Both the position numbers and the translations under genes were made by a program. The notes below the pieces were generated by a model. That model was given only the letters and a program-made list of their open reading frames with translations. It was not told the origin of the DNA and did not search any database. A stretch of DNA of 64,000 nt. It comes from Luteococcus japonicus. GTDB taxonomy: Bacteria; Actinomycetota; Actinomycetes; Propionibacteriales; Propionibacteriaceae. The stretch is from NCBI RefSeq assembly GCF_003752415.1, contig NZ_RKHG01000001.1, positions 2,480,001 through 2,544,000 on the forward strand, read 5' to 3'. Positions 27,802 to 36,866 of this stretch are shown here, piece by piece (the stretch's first letter is position 1; each line of letters opens with the position of its first letter).

Positions 27802-29177
27802 TCAGGCCTCGAAGACTGCCTCCTCGATGAAGCGCTCCTGGTGCGTCTGGCGTCGAGCGGTCTCCTTCGACAGGAAGATCGCGACGGTGGTGTCAGGAAG
27901 AGCACCGTGCCGTAGATCGCGAGGTTGGTCAGGCCCACCTGCGGGTTGACCAGACGCCCGGCCACCAGGGGAGCGGTGCCGGCGCCGATGATGGAGGCCA
28001 TCTGGAAGGTCATCCCGGCGCCGGTGTAGCGGTGGTCCGGGTCGAACTTCTCGCTGAGGAAGGCGCCGATCGGGCGGTACTGGGCGGGCTGCACCAGGCC
28101 GACGAGGGCGACGAAGCCGAGCCAGATGAGCATGTGGTCGGTGCTCTGGATCAGGTTGAAGCACAGCCACATGCCGATCACCGAGACCACGCCTCCGGCC
28201 ATCATCGTCGGGCGCCGTCCGTAGCGGTCGCTGAGCCAGGCGACGAAGGGGATCATGAAGATGGCGATCACCGAACCGGCGGTGTTCATCATCAGGGCCT
28301 GCGAGCGGCTGATCGGGTCGCCGGCGGCGGCCGTCGTCTTCACCACGAAGGGCACCAGGAAGGTGGCGCCGATGCCCTGCAGGAAGAGGCCGGCGGCACC
28401 GGCGAGCGAACCCAGCACGAGTTCCTTGGGGGCGTCGCGGAACATCTTCACCAGCGGGACGCCGGTGTGCACGTCCCCGCGCCTGCGGGCGGCCTCGAAC
28501 TCGGGGGACTCCGTGACGCGGGAGCGCAGGAACAGACCCAGGACCACGATGCCGGCACTGAACAGGAAGGGCACGCGCCAGCCCCAGTCGTCCAGGAAGT
28601 AGCGGCCGTGTGGATTGGCGAACTGCTCGCCGGCCACGCCGGCGAAGATGGCCAGCACGAGGGTGGACAGCACGGCTCCCGTCGGGCCGCCGGCGACGGC
28701 CAGCGAGGCGCCGAAGCCCTTGTTCCTCTCCGTGGAGTGCTCCATGGCCATCAGGGTGGTGCCGGCCCACTCGCCGCCGACGGCGAGGCCCTGCAGCGTC
28801 CGCAGCACCACCATCAGGATGGGTGCCGCGACACCGATCTTCTGGGCCGAGGGCATCAGACCGATGGCCACCGACACCACACCCATCGTCATCAGGGTGA
28901 TGATCAGGACGTTCTTGCGGCCGAACTTGTCACCGAAGTGACCGAAGGCCATCGAGCCCACGGGGCGGGCGATGTAGCCGATCAGCAGGATGACGAAGCT
29001 CAGCGTCACTCCCAGTTCGGGGGAGAGGTTGGAGAAGAAGAGCTTGGGGAAGACCAGGCCCGACGCCGCGGCGTAGAGCAGGAAGTCGTAGTACTCGACG
29101 GTGCTGCCGAGGAAACTGGACAGGACGGCGCGGTTGCGCTCCCGGTGGTCCGCCGTCGCGGGGATGCTGCTTGTCAT
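27802..29177 (-). pseudogene. MHS-type MFS transporter with a C-terminal frameshift
   Basis: A 12-helix major-facilitator protein of the metabolite:proton symporter type (start SSFLGSTVEYYDFLLYAAAS, GHFGDKFGRKNVLIITLM, LQGLAVGGEWAGTTLMAMEH). Near 27.9 kb the helix-12 reading frame breaks: after GTVLFL the main frame runs into an arginine/serine-rich tail, while the next frame continues DTTVAIFLSKETARRQTHQE and stops at 27802, which looks like the true end. One missing base explains it. ATG at 29177 has GGAGAG upstream. Substrates in this family are organic acids or betaines. Confidence 0.8.
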
Positions 29178-29508
29178 GGTCTCTCCGTTGAGTTGGGCCA
29201 AGGACTGGCTCGCAGACAATTGCGGAGAGTCTGTCCATGCGCGGTGAGGCCGCGATGTGCGATGTTCCGGGAACTGGAACGCAATCCGCTGGGCGGAACG
29301 AGCGGTGGCGGCGACGGGTCTGGCGGTGTGCTGACCTCCCGGACGAGGGTCTGGGTGCAGGTGGTTCGTTCAAATTTCCTCCGCGTACCGCTGTGGTCCC
29401 CAGTTTCGGCGCGGACCCCGCGAAGGGGTGTGACTTTCATCACATTTTGTTAGTGTGACGCGAGTCAGTCGCCGTGGGCGCCAGGCGCCCCAGAGCAGTG
29501 GAGTCAAT
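29178..29508. other. Intergenic region between the transporter and sucCD
   Basis: 331 bases with no supported gene. They hold the transporter promoter on the reverse strand and, near the right end, a CRP/GlxR-like palindrome upstream of sucC. Nothing else is recognised. Confidence 0.7.
29429..29444. promoter_or_regulatory. CRP/GlxR-like binding site upstream of sucC
   Basis: TGTGACTTTCATCACA matches the CRP/GlxR pattern TGTGA-N6-TCACA exactly, and lies 65 bases before the sucC start. A further half-site TGTGACG occurs at 29454. cAMP-dependent control of the TCA cycle by GlxR-type regulators is known in actinobacteria; here it is inferred from the site alone. Confidence 0.72.
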
Positions 29509-30690
29509 GTGGATCTCTACGAGTACCAGGCACGCGACCTGTTCGAACAGCATGGTGTCCCCGTGCTGCGCGGCAGGGTGGCCGAGTCCCCGGACCGGGC
29601 GCGCGAGATCGCCCAGGACTTCGGTGGAACCGTCGTCGTCAAGGCGCAGGTGAAGACCGGCGGCCGGGGCAAGGCCGGCGGTGTGAAGGTGGTCAGGAGT
29701 CCGGACGAGGCGGCCACCGCGGCCGAGCAGATCCTGGGTCTGGGCATCAACGGCCACGTGGTCCGGCGCGTGATGGTGGCCGAGGGGGCCGACATTGACC
29801 AGGAGTACTACTTCTCGCTGCTGCTGGACCGTGCCGAACGCACCTACCTGGCCATGTGCTCCCGTGAGGGTGGCATGGACATCGAACAGCTGGCCGAGGA
29901 GCGCCCCGAGGCCCTGGCGAAGGTCTGCGTCGATCCGCTGGTGGGCATCGACGACGACAAGGCGGGCGAGATCCTGCAGGCGGCGGGTTTCGGGGTGCGC
30001 GACGCCGTGCGGATTGCCCCGGTACTGAAGAGCCTGTGGGCCGTGTATCGCGATGAGGACGCCACGCTCGTCGAGGTGAACCCCTTGGTCAAGACCGGCG
30101 ACGGGCAGATCCTGGCGCTCGACGGCAAGATCAGCCTCGATGAGAACGCCGCCTTCCGGCATCCGGAGCGCGAGGCGCTGGCCGACGTGGAGGCCGACGA
30201 TCCGTTGGAGACCCGCGCCAAGGAGAAGGGCCTCAACTACGTCAAACTCGACGGGCAGGTGGGTGTGATCGGCAATGGCGCAGGCCTGGTGATGAGCACC
30301 CTCGACGTCGTCGCCGCGGCCGGTGAGGACCTGCCCGGCAGCCCGCGGCCGGCCAACTTCCTGGACATCGGCGGCGGCGCCAGCGCCAAGGTGATGGCCG
30401 ACGGACTGGACGTCATCCTGTCCGACGCGCAGGTGAAGAGCGTCTTCGTGAACGTCTTCGGTGGCATCACGGCCTGCAATGAGGTGGCCAATGGCATCGT
30501 CGCCGCCCTCACCGAACTGGGGGAGCGCGCCTCCAAACCGCTGGTGGTGCGTCTGGACGGCAATTCCGTCGAGGTGGGACGCGCCATCCTCGCCGAGTAC
30601 GACCATCCGCTGGTCACCGTCGTAGAGACCATGGATGCTGCCGCCCGCAAGGCCGCGGAGCTGGCTGCCGAGAGCACGTACGAGAACTGA
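29509..30690 (+). CDS. sucC: Succinyl-CoA ligase (ADP/GDP-forming) beta subunit
   Basis: A 393-residue ATP-grasp protein. [20 protein letters not shown] is the family start, encoded from GTG at 29509. [14 protein letters not shown] is the nucleotide-binding loop and [18 protein letters not shown] the C-terminal ligase motif. With SucD it converts succinyl-CoA to succinate in the TCA cycle, or runs backwards as in the methylmalonyl-CoA/propionate route. Eleven bases precede sucD. Confidence 0.96.
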   Translation: MDLYEYQARDLFEQHGVPVLRGRVAESPDRAREIAQDFGGTVVVKAQVKTGGRGKAGGVKVVRSPDEAATAAEQILGLGINGHVVRRVMVAEGADIDQEYYFSLLLDRAERTYLAMCSREGGMDIEQLAEERPEALAKVCVDPLVGIDDDKAGEILQAAGFGVRDAVRIAPVLKSLWAVYRDEDATLVEVNPLVKTGDGQILALDGKISLDENAAFRHPEREALADVEADDPLETRAKEKGLNYVKLDGQVGVIGNGAGLVMSTLDVVAAAGEDLPGSPRPANFLDIGGGASAKVMADGLDVILSDAQVKSVFVNVFGGITACNEVANGIVAALTELGERASKPLVVRLDGNSVEVGRAILAEYDHPLVTVVETMDAAARKAAELAAESTYEN

Positions 30691-30701
30691 GGAGCACGCA
30701 G

Positions 30702-31586
30702 ATGTCGATCTTCCTTGACCACACCTCGCGGATCATCGTGCAGGGCATGACTGGCGCCGAGGGGCGCAAGCACACGCAGCGGATGGTGATGTCCGGTTCA
30801 CGCATCGTGGGTGGCGTCACTCCCGGCAAGGGTGGTGAGTCCGTGCGCTTCGAGGAGGACCCGGTGCCGGTCTTCGGGTCCGTCGCCGAGGCCCGTGAGG
30901 CGACGCGGGCCAATGTCTCCGTCGTCTTCGTGCCGGCGCCCCATGCCGGCAAGGCCGTCGAGGAGGCGATCGAGGCCGAGATGGAGCTGGTGGTGTGCAT
31001 CACGGAGGGAATTCCCGTGGGTGACACGGCACGTTTCCGACGGATGGCCGAGGGTTCTGCGACGCGGCTGATCGGGCCCAACTGTCCCGGCCTGATCTCT
31101 CCGGGCAAGTCCAATGCCGGCATCATCCCCGCGACCATCGCCGGGCCCGGCAGGATCGGCCTGGTCAGTAAGTCCGGCACGCTGACCTACCAGATGATGT
31201 ACGAGCTGCGGGAGTTCGGCTTCTCCACCTGTGTGGGGATTGGCGGCGACCCGATCGTCGGCACGACCCACATCGACTGCCTGGAGGCCTTTGAGGAGGA
31301 CCCGGAGACCGACGCGATCGTGATGATCGGTGAGATCGGCGGCGACGCGGAGGAGCGCGCGGCCGACTACATCCGTGAGCACGTGACCAAGCCGATGGTG
31401 GGTTACGTCGCCGGATTCACGGCGCCCGAGGGCAAGACCATGGGCCATGCCGGTGCGATCGTCTCCGGTTCCGCCGGGACTGCCGCCGCCAAGAAGGAGG
31501 CGCTGGAGGCCGCTGGCGTCCAGGTGGGGCGCACCCCGTCCGAGACGGCCGAGCTGATGAAGCAGATCATGCGCCAGCTCGGCTGA
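30702..31586 (+). CDS. sucD: Succinyl-CoA ligase alpha subunit
   Basis: A 294-residue protein: CoA-binding N-terminus ([18 protein letters not shown]), [33 protein letters not shown], and the phosphorylated histidine in [15 protein letters not shown] ribosome site lies 8 bases upstream. Second gene of sucCD. Confidence 0.96.
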   Translation: MSIFLDHTSRIIVQGMTGAEGRKHTQRMVMSGSRIVGGVTPGKGGESVRFEEDPVPVFGSVAEAREATRANVSVVFVPAPHAGKAVEEAIEAEMELVVCITEGIPVGDTARFRRMAEGSATRLIGPNCPGLISPGKSNAGIIPATIAGPGRIGLVSKSGTLTYQMMYELREFGFSTCVGIGGDPIVGTTHIDCLEAFEEDPETDAIVMIGEIGGDAEERAADYIREHVTKPMVGYVAGFTAPEGKTMGHAGAIVSGSAGTAAAKKEALEAAGVQVGRTPSETAELMKQIMRQLG

Positions 31587-31601
31587 CGCGACGACGAGGG
31601 A

Positions 31602-32054
31602 TCAGCAGGTCTTGGTGCCGCCCTTGGTGTAGGTGCACTTCGCGACGACGGTGCTTCCACGCCGCAGGGTGGCGTCGTCGCCGCCGGTGTTGTTCCACAC
31701 GTAGCCGGGGCTCCTGAGGTTGAAGTAGACGTGGGTGGCGCTGTTGCGCCCGGAGCCGCTGTGCAGGGTGACCTGGGCGCCCGCCTTCAGCACGAATCCG
31801 CGCGGGAAGGTGAAGGTGTGCTTGTTTCCGCGGTCCTTGACGGTCCAGCCGGTCATCGTGACGGCCTTGCGGGTGGTGTTCTTGATGACGATGTACTCGC
31901 TGTTGTAGCCGGCATTGATGTTCTTGTCGGCGCCGCGCGGATCGGCAACCCAGGTGGTGAACTTCACGGTGCTTGCTGCCTGGGCCGGGGTGGCGGCCAA
32001 GGGTGCCAGGCTCAAGCCGGCGACGAGGAGGGCGGGAACGGTGCTGCGGCGCAT
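31602..32054 (-). CDS. Secreted lamin-tail-domain protein
   Basis: A 150-residue exported protein: signal peptide VPALLVAGLSLAPLAATPAQA, then an immunoglobulin-like lamin-tail (LTD) domain (INAGYNSEYIVIKNTTRKAV, MTGWTVKDRGNKHTFTFPRG, LHSGSGRNSATHVYF, YVWNNTGGDDATL). Two cysteines near the end could bond. Bacterial LTD domains are extracellular modules, often with nucleases; here it is alone. Convergent with sucD. Confidence 0.88.
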   Translation of the reverse strand: MRRSTVPALLVAGLSLAPLAATPAQAASTVKFTTWVADPRGADKNINAGYNSEYIVIKNTTRKAVTMTGWTVKDRGNKHTFTFPRGFVLKAGAQVTLHSGSGRNSATHVYFNLRSPGYVWNNTGGDDATLRRGSTVVAKCTYTKGGTKTC

Positions 32055-32269
32055 GGGTGCTCCAGTGGTCGGGGGACTTGAGCGTATGTCCAGAAGTTCG
32101 TCCGTCTCGCCGCGGTCGGCTGCGAAACGGCTGCTGCTTCAGCGATGCTTCAGCAGCTGAGCAAGGGGCTTCGCGTGGGTCGGCTGGGCACGATGTGCAC
32201 ATGACGCAGAAGCTGTGCTATCTTTTTCGAGCTGCGTTCAACGGAACAAGTTCCGAAGAACAAGGTGAT

Positions 32270-32352
32270 GCGCGAGTGGCGGAATGGCAGACGCGCTGGC
32301 TTCAGGTGCCAGTGTCCCTTGGGACGTGGAGGTTCAACTCCTCTCTCGCGCA
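32270..32352 (+). tRNA. tRNA-Leu (CAG)
   Basis: An 83-base class II tRNA. Acceptor arms GCGCGAG (32270-32276) and CTCGCGC (32345-32351) pair perfectly, with discriminator A at 32352. Anticodon stem CTGGC/GCCAG frames loop TTCAGGT with anticodon CAG. The long variable arm has stem GTCCC/GGGAC, and the T loop is TTCAACT. CCA is not encoded. Its 3' end is the integration site of the island. Confidence 0.96.
32334..32349. repeat. attL: 16-bp repeat within the tRNA-Leu 3' end
   Basis: TCAACTCCTCTCTCGC covers the T loop to acceptor stem and recurs exactly at 45351-45366. The next base differs (G here, A there), followed by CAC in both. Confidence 0.85.
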
Positions 32353-32360
32353 CGATCTCG

Positions 32361-32402
32361 GAACCGCTCCGACTAGGGAAATCTCCCAAGTCGGGGCGGT
32401 TC
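32361..32402 (+). terminator. Hairpin at the left inner end of the island
   Basis: Arms 32361-32374 and 32389-32402 pair at 13 of 14 positions (GAACCGCTCCGACT with its complement), with extra GGGA/TCCC pairing in the loop. It starts 9 bases after the tRNA and would terminate its transcript in the integrated state. Confidence 0.72.
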
Positions 32403-32412
32403 TTGCGTGTCC

Positions 32413-32432
32413 GTGCAATATACGTGCAATAG
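32413..32432. repeat. Paired CGTGCAATA direct repeats, possible integrase arm sites
   Basis: CGTGCAATA occurs at 32413-32421 and again at 32424-32432, 11 bases apart. A near-copy (15 of 16 bases over CGTGCAATATACGTGC) lies at 45197-45212 near the other end. Tyrosine integrases and excisionases bind such short direct repeats inside element ends. Confidence 0.55.
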
Positions 32433-32504
32433 CGGGCTTCTGGTCCAGGACGGCGCTGTCCTGTGGATTGAGCCCCACGGGTGCCCCTCGTGGCTTGGGG
32501 AAGC

Positions 32505-32795
32505 ATGAGCGCACAGCAGATGCCCCGAGGGGGAACGCAGCCAGGTCGCGTGGGAGACCAAGGACCCGGCCGAGGGAGAACGCGGGGGAACGCCGAGTTC
32601 ATCAGCATCAAGGACGCCGCAGAGCTGCTGGCCGTGAGCGAGGTGACGATCCGACGGATGATCCGACGTGGTGAATTGCACGGTTACCGAGTAGGACGGC
32701 GCCTGATCCTGCTTCGCGTGGACGAACTCGAGGGGCACCTTTCGTCACGGGTTAGCTCCGCATGCTGTCCGGGCTGCAACCGGAAGACCGTTTGA
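32505..32795 (+). CDS. Excisionase-family (MerR-like helix-turn-helix) DNA-binding protein
   Basis: A 96-residue basic protein. The second half is the excisionase-type winged helix: FISIKDAAELLAVSEVTIRR, MIRRGELHGYRVGRRLIL, LRVDELEGHL. ATG at 32505 has GGGG about 5 bases upstream. It sits beside attL and probably directs excision or regulates the integrase. A C-terminal CCPGC motif is unusual and might be a fortuitous tail. Confidence 0.85.
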   Translation: MSAQQMPRGGTQPGRVGDQGPGRGRTRGNAEFISIKDAAELLAVSEVTIRRMIRRGELHGYRVGRRLILLRVDELEGHLSSRVSSACCPGCNRKTV

Positions 32796-33078
32796 CCCTC
32801 GGTGAGCGCCGATGTGCTCAGCGTACGGATACCCCATTGGGACGAGTGATTTGCTGAATAGCCAGTGGATATGAGTCGTTCTGAGACGGCATCTCTATGT
32901 GATGTCGGGTGCGTAGATATTGGCGGAGCGGTCGGTTAGGTGGCCATATTCCGGACCTGTCGGAGCTGTGGCTAGTCGAGGATGGCACGGTCAGATCAGA
33001 CTCTCCCGGTAGCACACTGCGTCTGGCTTGGGTGATATTCGTGGTGTACTGGATCCACGGTTCGGGGAATTGGTGCTT
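32796..33078. other. Low-GC gap between the excisionase and the DUF2971 gene
   Basis: 283 bases, visibly richer in A+T than the chromosome. No open frame with a ribosome site, RNA gene or strong hairpin is recognised. Confidence 0.6.
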
Positions 33079-33960
33079 TTAGACCCTAAGCGGGCTTGCG
33101 CTTGGCCTCACTGGGGTTGACGTGTATCCGTGGGAGTAGAGGAACTCCTTGGCGGTGCGGCAGCGAAGGTCAATTTCTGGCCCAGGACCGATGGTCACTG
33201 ACCGTAAGGGAAGCCGACCGGTTTCGTGCGAGATGTCGATTGGTATGTAGGGGGTCAAGCCAAGGGGTGACTTGCGGTAACGGATCCTCTCATCGCGCCC
33301 CTTCGCGGGAAAGAGGATGATGCGCCACTCCTCTTCTTCTGTAAATGAATTGTCCTTGCAAGTGGCCGCGCTCGCCACCATCCTCACGAATTCATCCGTT
33401 CGAATGAATTCTTGCAAGTGCTTCGCAATCTCCTCTCTCGCAGACTCGCGATCCTCATCCTCGATGTGAGCGTAAGGTTTCACGGAGTCAAAATACTCGC
33501 TAGCAATGGTGTGGAAAGATTCGCGGAGCGCAGAGGGTAGAAGGCCGTCCTCTTCGGAGGGTCTCCATCCGTCGTGGACATAAGTTACTGGAACGGGCAT
33601 GTGCTCCAATGGTGAGGCTCGCAGGTCAAACTCGAGGCAGTAGCCACAAGTAGGCGCATAGGCCCGCCATTGGCTTAATCGATCGCCCTGGACACTAAGT
33701 GAAGAAATGAACAAGGAGTCGCCGATTCGGGGCACGAATAGGAGATCCAAGATGAGCTTTGAGAATTTTCTCACTGCTTCGTTGGGTAGCTCGTCGATTA
33801 GCCATTGTGTGATGGCTTCTCTGCCTGCGGAAAACCCGCGTGTGTCATTGAGGAACGAGGCACGTGTGGCCCAGAGGGATCCAGATTCAATGATTCCCAT
33901 GAACCCGCTGGTGTCGGTGTAGTGGTAGAGGGGCGGAACAAAGATGTATCCCGACTGCAT
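33079..33960 (-). CDS. DUF2971-family protein
   Basis: A 293-residue soluble protein. The N-terminus VPPLYHYTDTSGFMGIIESG, SLWATRASFLNDTRGFSAG, then SLFISSLSVQGDRLSQWRAYAP and YCLEFDLRA, follow the DUF2971 pattern (YHYT, LWAT..FLND, SQWR.YA). No signal peptide or helix. The YHYT-plus-FLND layout recalls ADP-ribosyltransferase-like folds such as DarT, which is my inference and untested. Family function is unknown; members are often island cargo. Gene is single and reads toward the excisionase. Confidence 0.8.
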   Translation of the reverse strand: MQSGYIFVPPLYHYTDTSGFMGIIESGSLWATRASFLNDTRGFSAGREAITQWLIDELPNEAVRKFSKLILDLLFVPRIGDSLFISSLSVQGDRLSQWRAYAPTCGYCLEFDLRASPLEHMPVPVTYVHDGWRPSEEDGLLPSALRESFHTIASEYFDSVKPYAHIEDEDRESAREEIAKHLQEFIRTDEFVRMVASAATCKDNSFTEEEEWRIILFPAKGRDERIRYRKSPLGLTPYIPIDISHETGRLPLRSVTIGPGPEIDLRCRTAKEFLYSHGYTSTPVRPSASPLRV

Positions 33961-34186
33961 CCAGTCAGCGTAGCGGGTGTTGGACGCTGGGAGTCAGCCG
34001 ATGATCTGCCAATTGCCGAACAGCGATGGAGCTCGCCTTTGGCTCGCGACTTCAACAGCGACAGAGCACAGCTTCTTCGGCGACGCCGAGGGTGTTCGGT
34101 CGGACCCGGTCGCGATGGCAGATGGGCCGTGCCGTGACCGCCAGACGCTGCGTCATGCATCGATACGCCTTTGTCGCGCGCATTGC

Positions 34187-35173
34187 TCAGTTCGCCGCGA
34201 TGAGGTCGTCCGCAACCTGGCTGCGCTCGTAGAGCACGTAGCGGCCGAAGCGGGAGGTCTGGAGCAGCCCCGCGGCAGCAAGTGCGCGAAGGTGCTGGTT
34301 TGCTGCTGTGGTCGTGACGCCCATGAACAGGGCGATGGCCGTTGACGAGGCCGGCTCGTCCAGGCTCAGCAGCAGTTCGGTGCGGGTGCGGCCCAGGATG
34401 CCGACGAGGCCGGTCATTGTGTCGGCCTGGTGCTCGGAGAGCCGTCCGCGGCCTCTCGCGCGATAGCTGAAGACGGCGTCGGCCTCGCCCGAGTTGGGCA
34501 GGTTCATGCCCCACTTGACCAGCGTCGGCAGCATGGTGAAGCCGGTGGCTGCGGTGTCGATTTCGTAGGGCTGCCAGGGGTCGTTGCCGAGTGGCAGCAG
34601 CACGTCATGGCCCCGGACCACGAAGTGGGGCTGTACCTCGGCCAAGGCCGCGGCCGGTCCCATGGCGGCGAGCATCTGGGCCCGGTAGGTGACGTCCGCG
34701 TCGAGTACCTGGCGGAAGCGCGGCCAGTAGGCCTCAAAGCAGTGGTGCCAGAAGTCGTCCAAGATGGCCAGCAGGTTGGCCTTGACCTGCTCGTCAGTGC
34801 GTCCCAGCACCTCGGGAATGTCGCGTCCCCAGACCTGCTCCACGTCATGCCTGTAACGCCGCGCGGGCACCTGCTCGAGGATGCGACGTTCGCCCTCGTA
34901 GCTGACGCCTCGTCGGCTCGCGGGACGCATGAATACGTCGACCAGGCACTTCTCGCGATTGATGAGGGCCAGAATGCGTCCCTCGCCGACGGTGGAGCGG
35001 CCCTCTGCGGTCTCGGCGTACCACTTGGCGTGGAAGGGATGGCGTGCCGGATGGAGCACGATCATGGACGCCAAGGCGCATTCGCTCACCGGATTCGGCG
35101 AGAAGCGCAGGTTTGCAAGCGCGTTGCGGTAGACGTGCGCGCTCTGTTCCATGAAGCAGAACGCTACATCCAT
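34187..35173 (-). CDS. ArsR-like regulator with an N-terminal DUF5937-type domain
   Basis: A 328-residue protein. The last 80 residues form a winged helix-turn-helix of ArsR type (LVGILGRTRTELLLSLDEPA, STAIALFMGVTTTAANQHLR, ALAAAGLLQTSRFGRYVLYE). The first 240 residues resemble the DUF5937 sensor region of actinobacterial regulators (NPVSECALASMIVLHPARHP). It diverges from an ABC exporter operon 36 bases away and probably represses it. A later ATG (MEQSAHVYRN) may be the real start. Confidence 0.82.
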   Translation of the reverse strand: MDVAFCFMEQSAHVYRNALANLRFSPNPVSECALASMIVLHPARHPFHAKWYAETAEGRSTVGEGRILALINREKCLVDVFMRPASRRGVSYEGERRILEQVPARRYRHDVEQVWGRDIPEVLGRTDEQVKANLLAILDDFWHHCFEAYWPRFRQVLDADVTYRAQMLAAMGPAAALAEVQPHFVVRGHDVLLPLGNDPWQPYEIDTAATGFTMLPTLVKWGMNLPNSGEADAVFSYRARGRGRLSEHQADTMTGLVGILGRTRTELLLSLDEPASSTAIALFMGVTTTAANQHLRALAAAGLLQTSRFGRYVLYERSQVADDLIAAN

Positions 35174-35208
35174 GGACGTCCGGGGTGGGCGGATGCGAGC
35201 GTCTGCCC

Positions 35209-36111
35209 ATGAGCACTGCCATCCACCTCGACGGCCTGACGAGGACCTTCCGAGACGGCGCCCGGACCGTCACCGCACTCGAACGCGTCAGCCTTGACGT
35301 CCCCACCGGCCAGCTGGTCGCCGTGCTGGGAGAGAACGGGGCCGGCAAGACGACCCTGACGAAGATCCTCTCGACGATGCTCTTCCCATCGAGCGGTTCG
35401 GTGTCTGTCTTCGGGCACGATGTCGTCAAGGACGCGAAGCAGGTTCGTCGCGACACCACGGTGATCTTCGGAGGCGACCGTGGCCTCTACGAGATGCTCA
35501 CGGGCAGGGACAACCTCGAGTACTTCGGCGCCTTGCACGGCGTCGGTCGCCGGGAACTGAAGCGCCGCATTCCCGAACTGCTGGATGAGGTGGGCCTAGC
35601 CGAGGCCGGCCGACGCAAGGTGCAAACCTACTCGAAGGGCATGCGGCAACGTCTCCACATCGCCGTCGGCCTGCTCACCGAACCCCGCCTGCTGCTGTTG
35701 GACGAACCCACCGTGGGTCTCGACCCCAACGAGTCCGAGCGGCTGCGCGGCGTGATCGCCGGCATGCACGCCGGAGGGACGACTGTGCTTCTCACCTCGC
35801 ACAACCTGCTGGACGTGGAACGCCTCGCGCAGCGCGTGGTGATGATCAGCCACGGCACCATCACCCACGACCTGCCGCTGGCCGAGTTCCGTCGGCTGAC
35901 CGGGCTGGATGCCGTCGTCACCGCGCACCTCGGGGTCGGGGAACGTGCTCGTGAGGTTGTGGTGCCGGTTGAGCGCTGGACGGGATCGGTACTCGCTGAC
36001 CTCGCACGACGCTTCCAAGACGAGGAGCTCGTCGACCTCGACGTGCGGCCGTCCAGCCTGGAGGACGCGTTCGCCCTCGCCTCGGGCAAGGTCATCGGGA
36101 GCGACCGGTGA
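35209..36111 (+). CDS. ABC transporter ATP-binding subunit
   Basis: A 300-residue ATPase: Walker A GENGAGKTTL, signature YSKGMRQRLHIAVGLL, Walker B LLLLDEPTVGLD, H-loop LTSHN, and a C-terminal extension as in DrrA-type drug or bacteriocin exporters. YSKGMRQ instead of LSGGQ is normal for this group. ATG at 35209 is chosen over an upstream frame start with no ribosome site. The stop overlaps the first permease start (GTGA). Confidence 0.92.
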   Translation: MSTAIHLDGLTRTFRDGARTVTALERVSLDVPTGQLVAVLGENGAGKTTLTKILSTMLFPSSGSVSVFGHDVVKDAKQVRRDTTVIFGGDRGLYEMLTGRDNLEYFGALHGVGRRELKRRIPELLDEVGLAEAGRRKVQTYSKGMRQRLHIAVGLLTEPRLLLLDEPTVGLDPNESERLRGVIAGMHAGGTTVLLTSHNLLDVERLAQRVVMISHGTITHDLPLAEFRRLTGLDAVVTAHLGVGERAREVVVPVERWTGSVLADLARRFQDEELVDLDVRPSSLEDAFALASGKVIGSDR

Positions 36112-36866
36112 CCGGCTTCCTGGCCATGGTGACCTGCCAGCTCAAAGTGGTCATGTCGCGTCCCATGAACCTGGTGACCGGGCTCGTCAGCCCGGCCGTG
36201 TGGATGGTCCTGGTGATGCTGCCGCGGCTTGACCGACTGACCCCGGAACAGGCCACCCAGGCCTTCAGCGGGGTGCTGCTCGCATCTTTCTGGGGTGCAT
36301 CGCTCTGGTCGGGTGCCGGCATCATCCGACGAGAGCGTCAGTCGGGAACGCTGGGCGTCTCCTTCACCGGTCGGCTCTCGCCCCTGATGGTGCTGGTGGG
36401 CAAGACGGTCGGGGGAGTGCTCTACGACACCTGCCTCATCCTGGCCACCAACACGGCCTTCGTGCTGGCGCTGGGAATCCCGGTGCGCGTGGCCTCCCCG
36501 ATGGCGCTGGCCGTCGGGCTGCTGACCGTCCTGGCGGGTGGTGTGGCGTCGAGCCTCATGATCGGGGCCTGCCTGATGCTGACCAAGCATGCCTTCCAGC
36601 TGACCACGGCCGTGGGAGCCCCGGTGCTCTTCTTCGCCGGCACGATCATCCCCTACGACCAGCTGCCGACGTGGGTGGCCTGGGTGGGATCGGTGCTGAA
36701 CATCTCGTGGCTGCAGCGGTTCCTCGCCTCCACCGCCACCCATCCCCGGTGGGACCTGTGGGCAGCTGCCGCGAGCATCTCCGTCCTGTACGCACTCGTG
36801 GGAGCCAAGGCGTTGCAGGTACTGCTGCGCCGTGCACGAAAGGAAGCCACCCTTGAGCTCGGTTGA
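36108..36866 (+). CDS. ABC-2 type permease, first subunit
   Basis: A 252-residue protein with six hydrophobic segments (SPAVWMVLVMLPRL, LLASFWGASLWSGAGIIRRE, VLFFAGTIIPYDQLPTWVAW), typical of ABC-2 permeases, ending in a basic tail. GTG start overlaps the ATPase stop. It forms the membrane pore with the next gene product. Confidence 0.88.
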   Translation: MTGFLAMVTCQLKVVMSRPMNLVTGLVSPAVWMVLVMLPRLDRLTPEQATQAFSGVLLASFWGASLWSGAGIIRRERQSGTLGVSFTGRLSPLMVLVGKTVGGVLYDTCLILATNTAFVLALGIPVRVASPMALAVGLLTVLAGGVASSLMIGACLMLTKHAFQLTTAVGAPVLFFAGTIIPYDQLPTWVAWVGSVLNISWLQRFLASTATHPRWDLWAAAASISVLYALVGAKALQVLLRRARKEATLELG

